NCBI GenBank assembly: GCA_024196135.1
Contig: JAMQCK010001221.1
Span: forward strand, 1-10,651
DNA length: 10,651 bases
Reading direction: 5' to 3'
DNA from: Pleurotus ostreatus/Saccharomyces cerevisiae fusant
Lineage: Eukaryota; Opisthokonta
Both the position numbers and the translations under genes were made by a program. Below the pieces are notes generated by a model, which saw only the letters and a program-made list of their open reading frames with translations, searched no databases and had not been told where the DNA came from. This document shows positions 7,632 through 10,651 of the stretch, piece after piece (position 1 is the first letter of the stretch; each line of letters begins with the position of its first letter).

Positions 7632-8967
7632 TCATGACCCTGGACTTCCGTCATCATAACGCCCCCAAATAATGACACCAGCGATCCACGCCGCCGCTAT
7701 CGAACTCGTCCAGCGCGACATATCACGCTCCTGTCCTAAAGGCCGAGAAATCTTGAACGGACTCCACCCGGTACGCATGACCTCCCTCGGGTCGCGCGAG
7801 GGCTCCTGCGTGTAATCTGTCAGAGCAGCTTCCGCTTCTGCTATCGCAGACTCGGGAGTGCAGCGACAGCCGATGTCGCCAGGCTCGAGCATGTCAAGCC
7901 ACGACACAACGGCGGTATGGTCGGCGTAGAGGCTCTCCAAAGACGAAGAGCCCAAAGTCCGAGCGCACAGTCTGGGTGGCGCCTCAAGGTCCACCTCATT
8001 GTCGTTGGCTTCGCGCTTGCGTTTGCGCAGCGACGACGCGGAATGGGATCCAGAGTGCGAGCAGAGCGCATCAGCAAGAGCACCATTGACAGAACGATTC
8101 GAGTTCCCGCGTCTTCGAGACGATGAGTCGCTGACGGAGCCCGCTATGCTCCCAGGATAACAGTGCTCGGGTGGAAAGGCGGGACCGTATCTGAACTCGG
8201 CTGGTGGCGTTTGGCGCCAACGCTTGCTGATCTTCACGGTGTCCTCATTCAGTGAGGGGAGCGTTTTGTCGTTCCAGCTATGATGCCGGACCGCTACCAG
8301 GAGATGCGCCCTGTATACGACATAGAATGGATGTGCGCAGGAACGGATTCTCAGATCCGTATAAGGGAATTTGAAGGCCTTGGGCTCCGCGTCTCCAATG
8401 GCAGCGTAGATTGTTGGTTCCTCGCCTGGCTTGCGATATCCAATAAATTTGAGTTCGTACTCGCAATATTCTGGGCGAAATTCCTGGGATTGATGGTCAG
8501 TGTGAGAAGGGGAGCGAGCCAGATCAGCACGCACCTCTATGGCGTTCCTTCGTGAGCGCGCATCCGCTCGGGCGTTATGGCGTAGTAGATGGGACATCTC
8601 TCTTAGATTCTCCCTTGTCGGCATAAGTGTCCAATCTTCGTCGTCAAAAGACTTCGCCATGTCGGCGCGCACTACATGAGCGCGGTCAGACAAGGCCACT
8701 CACTGACTCGGACGCTCGAGACTCACATTCCATGCTGTTCAGCGGGCTCAAGAGAGGAATTCCTCCTCTCTCAACGCCCCAGCACCACTCAAGTGTCCAT
8801 ATCTGGCGACTATGAACATCATGCCCATGCCACTCAGATTCTTGGTGACTCACCACTTGAAACTCCACGGCCTCGTCGAAGGTGACCAGTGTGCGCTCTA
8901 CCACCGGTATAAGGTCAATGTCCTTACTGAAAGATATTGCGGTCAGAGGCACTATGGCGGTCGACAT
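7632..8967 (-). CDS. Type II array gene, HNH-fold-derived protein lacking both motif His (392 aa, 4 exons)
   Basis: Exons proposed are 8967-8854, 8802-8727, 8671-8535 and 8483-7632 (114, 76, 137 and 852 nt). Introns are 51, 55 and 51 nt with donors GTGAGT, GTGAGT and GTGCGT. Intron 3 is stop-free and a multiple of three, so an unspliced open frame of 355 codons spans it. Motif positions are T26, N60 and A69. The stretch LRADMAKSFDDEDWTLMP keeps the F-D and final P of the HNH pattern and is the best bridge to the plus-strand gene. Exon 4 carries IRSCAHPFYVVY, PPAEFRYGPAFPPEH, an NLS-like LRKRKREAND, VVSWLDMLEP, AIAEAEAALTDYTQEP and EVMRTG. The C-terminus (AAAWIAGVIIWG) is hydrophobic and unlike the NWA...YLW ending of its sister, which may reflect a late frameshift. 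Function unknown. Confidence 0.82.
8484..8534 (-). other. Stop-free 3n intron 3 of the 8967-7632 gene
   Basis: The 51-nt intron (donor GTGCGT, acceptor CCCAG) contains no in-frame stop. Retention would add 17 residues between the exon 3 end and EFRPEYCEYEL without breaking the protein. It is called an intron because the paralogs at 1564, 3689, 7198 and the right edge all have one at this exact site and phase. Confidence 0.75.
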
Positions 8968-9459
8968 CAGCGCGTTTTGAGATGAGGTCAAGAAGATGGA
9001 AACACGCCGACATTCAAGCAGCGTGCGACCATCAATTGCCACGAGACAGTCACGTGGCTGACACGAGACGTGGATGTTGATAATGGATCCCAGCCTTCAA
9101 CGACCTCGCATTATGCAAGGGTTCTATAAGACCACCAAAATAATCTCAGAATTGACCGAATGTACAGCCAAGAATGTCTAATTCTGAAGACACTCATTCT
9201 CTGTCCTCATACATCGACCCACTGCACCTGTATGCGTGTGACAGATATGTCAGCTCTGCCTCGATAGTCGATGCAGGATCCATTCCAACGTAGGCCCGCT
9301 ATTCAAATGCATTTTTATAGTGTTGCGAAAAGCCCGAATAGGGCGACGAATCCGAGGATTAACAGCAAGTGTACTGGGTGCACGGACTGGCCATTGTCGG
9401 ATCGGCCTGTTGCTCTGCTCTGGTTATGCCCGATGGTCACTGAATATTGTATTTGACTA
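8968..9459. other. Spacer upstream of the 8967 gene, no gene seen
   Basis: This 492-nt spacer contains the promoter of the 8967 gene and the 3' flank of the right-hand type I gene. A CACGTG palindrome lies at 9051-9056, about 84 nt upstream of the ATG. A short hydrophobic open frame at about 9315-9459 is discussed under findings. A seven-base inverted repeat CAGAATT/AATTCTG around 9150-9186 is too short to interpret. Nothing else is supported. Confidence 0.5.
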
Positions 9460-10651
9460 TCATGGGACGAGGTCGACGTAGTCGAACCGGGCTGCCTCGG
9501 GTGGATTGGACGACCAGAGACATTGATCATAGATATGCATCGCCCAATCGTTGCTGCTGTAGATGTAGCGGCAGTTCGCATAGCCGCCACCCCCGTACAA
9601 TCCACCGTGTCGTTGAAGCAGCGTGCCGCGGAGCGCGTCGGCGGGGGCGCGAGCAGGTTCCTTGCGATAGCGGGAAAGGATGGCGTCGGCGTTCGAGGAG
9701 CGGGCCAATGCGCGCTTCGTGTTAGACTCTGAGCTGATTGAGTCCAGCCAACCACGAAGATCGACCGCCGAAAAGACGACATCGACGTCGCTGTCGGACG
9801 ATCCTGAGTCTGAGGCGCGAGCGCTGCGGGGAAGCGCAGGAGATTTCGGGAGAGAAGGCTGGCTTCGTATGTAGTCGTAGATTGATGACTTCGCCTGAGC
9901 AGTTTCGGGCTGAGGGGAGGGGGCGTGTGTGGACTTGCGCACGGCGCGCGTCGTCCTTCTCGTCCGTGTAGGATTACAAGAGGTCAGCTTCGCTCGAGCG
10001 ACGGAGCCGTCGTCGCTCGAGGGATGGCGATGTTCGGCCCAGACGTCAGGCCCCACGAGGAACTCTGCTGGGGGAGAATATACCCAACGGCGGAGCGTGG
10101 CGGTCACTGTTCGGACAAGTCGGTCGCATTTGGGTTGCGATAGGGACGCAAAGCCAGCGAGGATATGATCGGTCATGCAAAAGAGCACAAAGAGTGGATG
10201 TGCACGAGACTTGATGCGAGGCACCTTGGAATACGCGTTGTTGATGGTCCTGACGGTCGAGCCTCGCTTGAGGTATATAGAGGGGCGGTCTCGTTTAGCG
10301 ATGTGCAATGGCAAGAATTCGTATTCGTATTCCTGTTCAGGTAGTTCCTAATTGGACCGTGAACATCGGGGCGCGACGACGAATAAGGAACATACTTCGG
10401 TGAATCGCTTCCTTTTATCTACGGCTGCAGTCTTGTTGAAGTCGGACAGGGCATTCATGGCGTCGAGTGTCTTCTTGGTGGGAAGGAGGGCCCACTCAGA
10501 CTTACCCATACGCTCGGCCATGTCGCTTCGAACTATAGTTATAGTGGTCATTCGAGGCACTGAGCCGCATAATTGATTCTTGTAACGCACGCTGGATGTG
10601 ATTTAGTGGCGTGGAGAGACTGAGCTCTCCTTTCTCTAAACCCCAGTAGTA
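9460..10651 (-). CDS. Type I array gene, 5'-truncated by the window edge (exons 2-4 visible)
   Basis: Visible exons are 10651-10591 (last 61 nt of the 76-nt exon 2), 10532-10396 (137 nt) and 10347-9460 (888 nt). Introns are 58 and 48 nt with donors GTGCGT and GTATGT and acceptors TATAG and ATTAG. Exon 1 and the first five codons of exon 2 lie beyond the edge, so the first motif position cannot be read; N is retained and Ala occupies the second His position (RSDMAERM). Exon 3 and 4 lengths equal those of the 1564 gene. Blocks in exon 4 are ELPEQEYEYEF, PRIKSRAHPLFVLF, PPAEFLVGPDVWAEHRHPSS, a basic TRRTTRAVRKSTHAPSP region, an acidic SGSSDSDVD run, DLRGWLDSI, LSRYRKEP, a glycine-rich GGLYGGGG loop, SNDWAMHIYDQCLWSS and FDYVDLVP. 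The truncation is only the window border; there is no sign of decay. Confidence 0.83.

Larger units (their letters stand above)
1..10651 (-). repeat. Tandem paralog array, type I / type II mosaic
   Basis: Five related genes and one remnant, all on the minus strand, fill most of the window. Order from the left: type I remnant, type I, type I, (plus-strand HNH gene), type II, type II, type I. Conserved exon sizes and shared protein blocks (PPxEF, GP, EHxHP, RYxxEP) show common descent. The type II pair and the plus-strand gene interrupt an otherwise type I series, so at least two rounds of duplication or rearrangement are needed. Copies have diverged well beyond recent duplication, except that the remnant and the right-hand copy remain about 90 percent identical over 75 bases. 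Confidence 0.75.

Noticed and set aside
9150..9186. Short inverted repeat CAGAATT/AATTCTG
   Set aside because: Seven-base arms with a long loop are expected by chance, and there is no gene end at the right distance.
1..10651. Transposon, LTR or terminal inverted repeats that might explain the array
   Set aside because: No long terminal repeats, target-site duplications, transposase or reverse-transcriptase motifs were found. Repeated segments are the genes themselves in one orientation, which fits tandem duplication.

Overview
The window looks like accessory DNA from a filamentous basidiomycete, most likely an agaricomycete. It is moderately GC-rich. Every gene model needs several very short introns (45-62 nt) with GTGCGT/GTAAGC/GTACGT-like donors, CAG/TAG acceptors and, where visible, CTGAC/CTAAC-like branch sites. 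No transposon ends, tRNA, rRNA or CRISPR structure was seen.

Layout: five paralogous four-exon genes lie head-to-tail on the minus strand (1564-201, 3689-2319, 7198-5860, 8967-7632, and one running off the right edge from 10651 to 9460). The broken 3' end of a sixth copy occupies the left edge (1-~200). The paralogs form two subfamilies. Type I is the genes ending at 201, 2319 and 9460, plus the left remnant. Type II is the genes ending at 5860 and 7632. Exon 2 is 76 nt and exon 3 is 137 nt in every copy; exon 1 is 111 nt (type I) or 114 nt (type II); exon 4 is 852-894 nt. A single plus-strand gene (4089-5396, four exons, 382 aa) is embedded in the middle. A separate truncated gene fragment (about 2327-1832) is fused directly to the 3' end of the second type I copy.

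Main result: the plus-strand gene carries a recognisable HNH-type core (C173, C188-H189, N223, H232-x-x-F-D). It shares two introns with the minus-strand array at the same aligned positions and phases (0 and 1), with an identical 76-nt exon between them. A third, phase-0 intron lies at the corresponding place. The central domain lines up without gaps across the first two junctions. In all array proteins the Asn of the motif is kept. In the four with exon 1 in the window both His positions are replaced (Arg/Gln/Val/Thr for the first; Ala/Leu for the second), and the right-edge gene shows Ala at the second. The simplest reading is a tandemly amplified family of HNH-fold pseudonucleases beside a relative with an intact motif. 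The array proteins also carry a long low-complexity C-terminal extension with basic, NLS-like patches and conserved W-containing blocks that the plus-strand protein lacks. Biological function is unknown.

Intergenic stretches: a divergent promoter region (3690-4088) with a TATA-like box and a small upstream ORF, a convergent 3' region (5397-5859), and same-orientation spacers (1565-1831, 7199-7631, 8968-9459) in which no further gene is supported.
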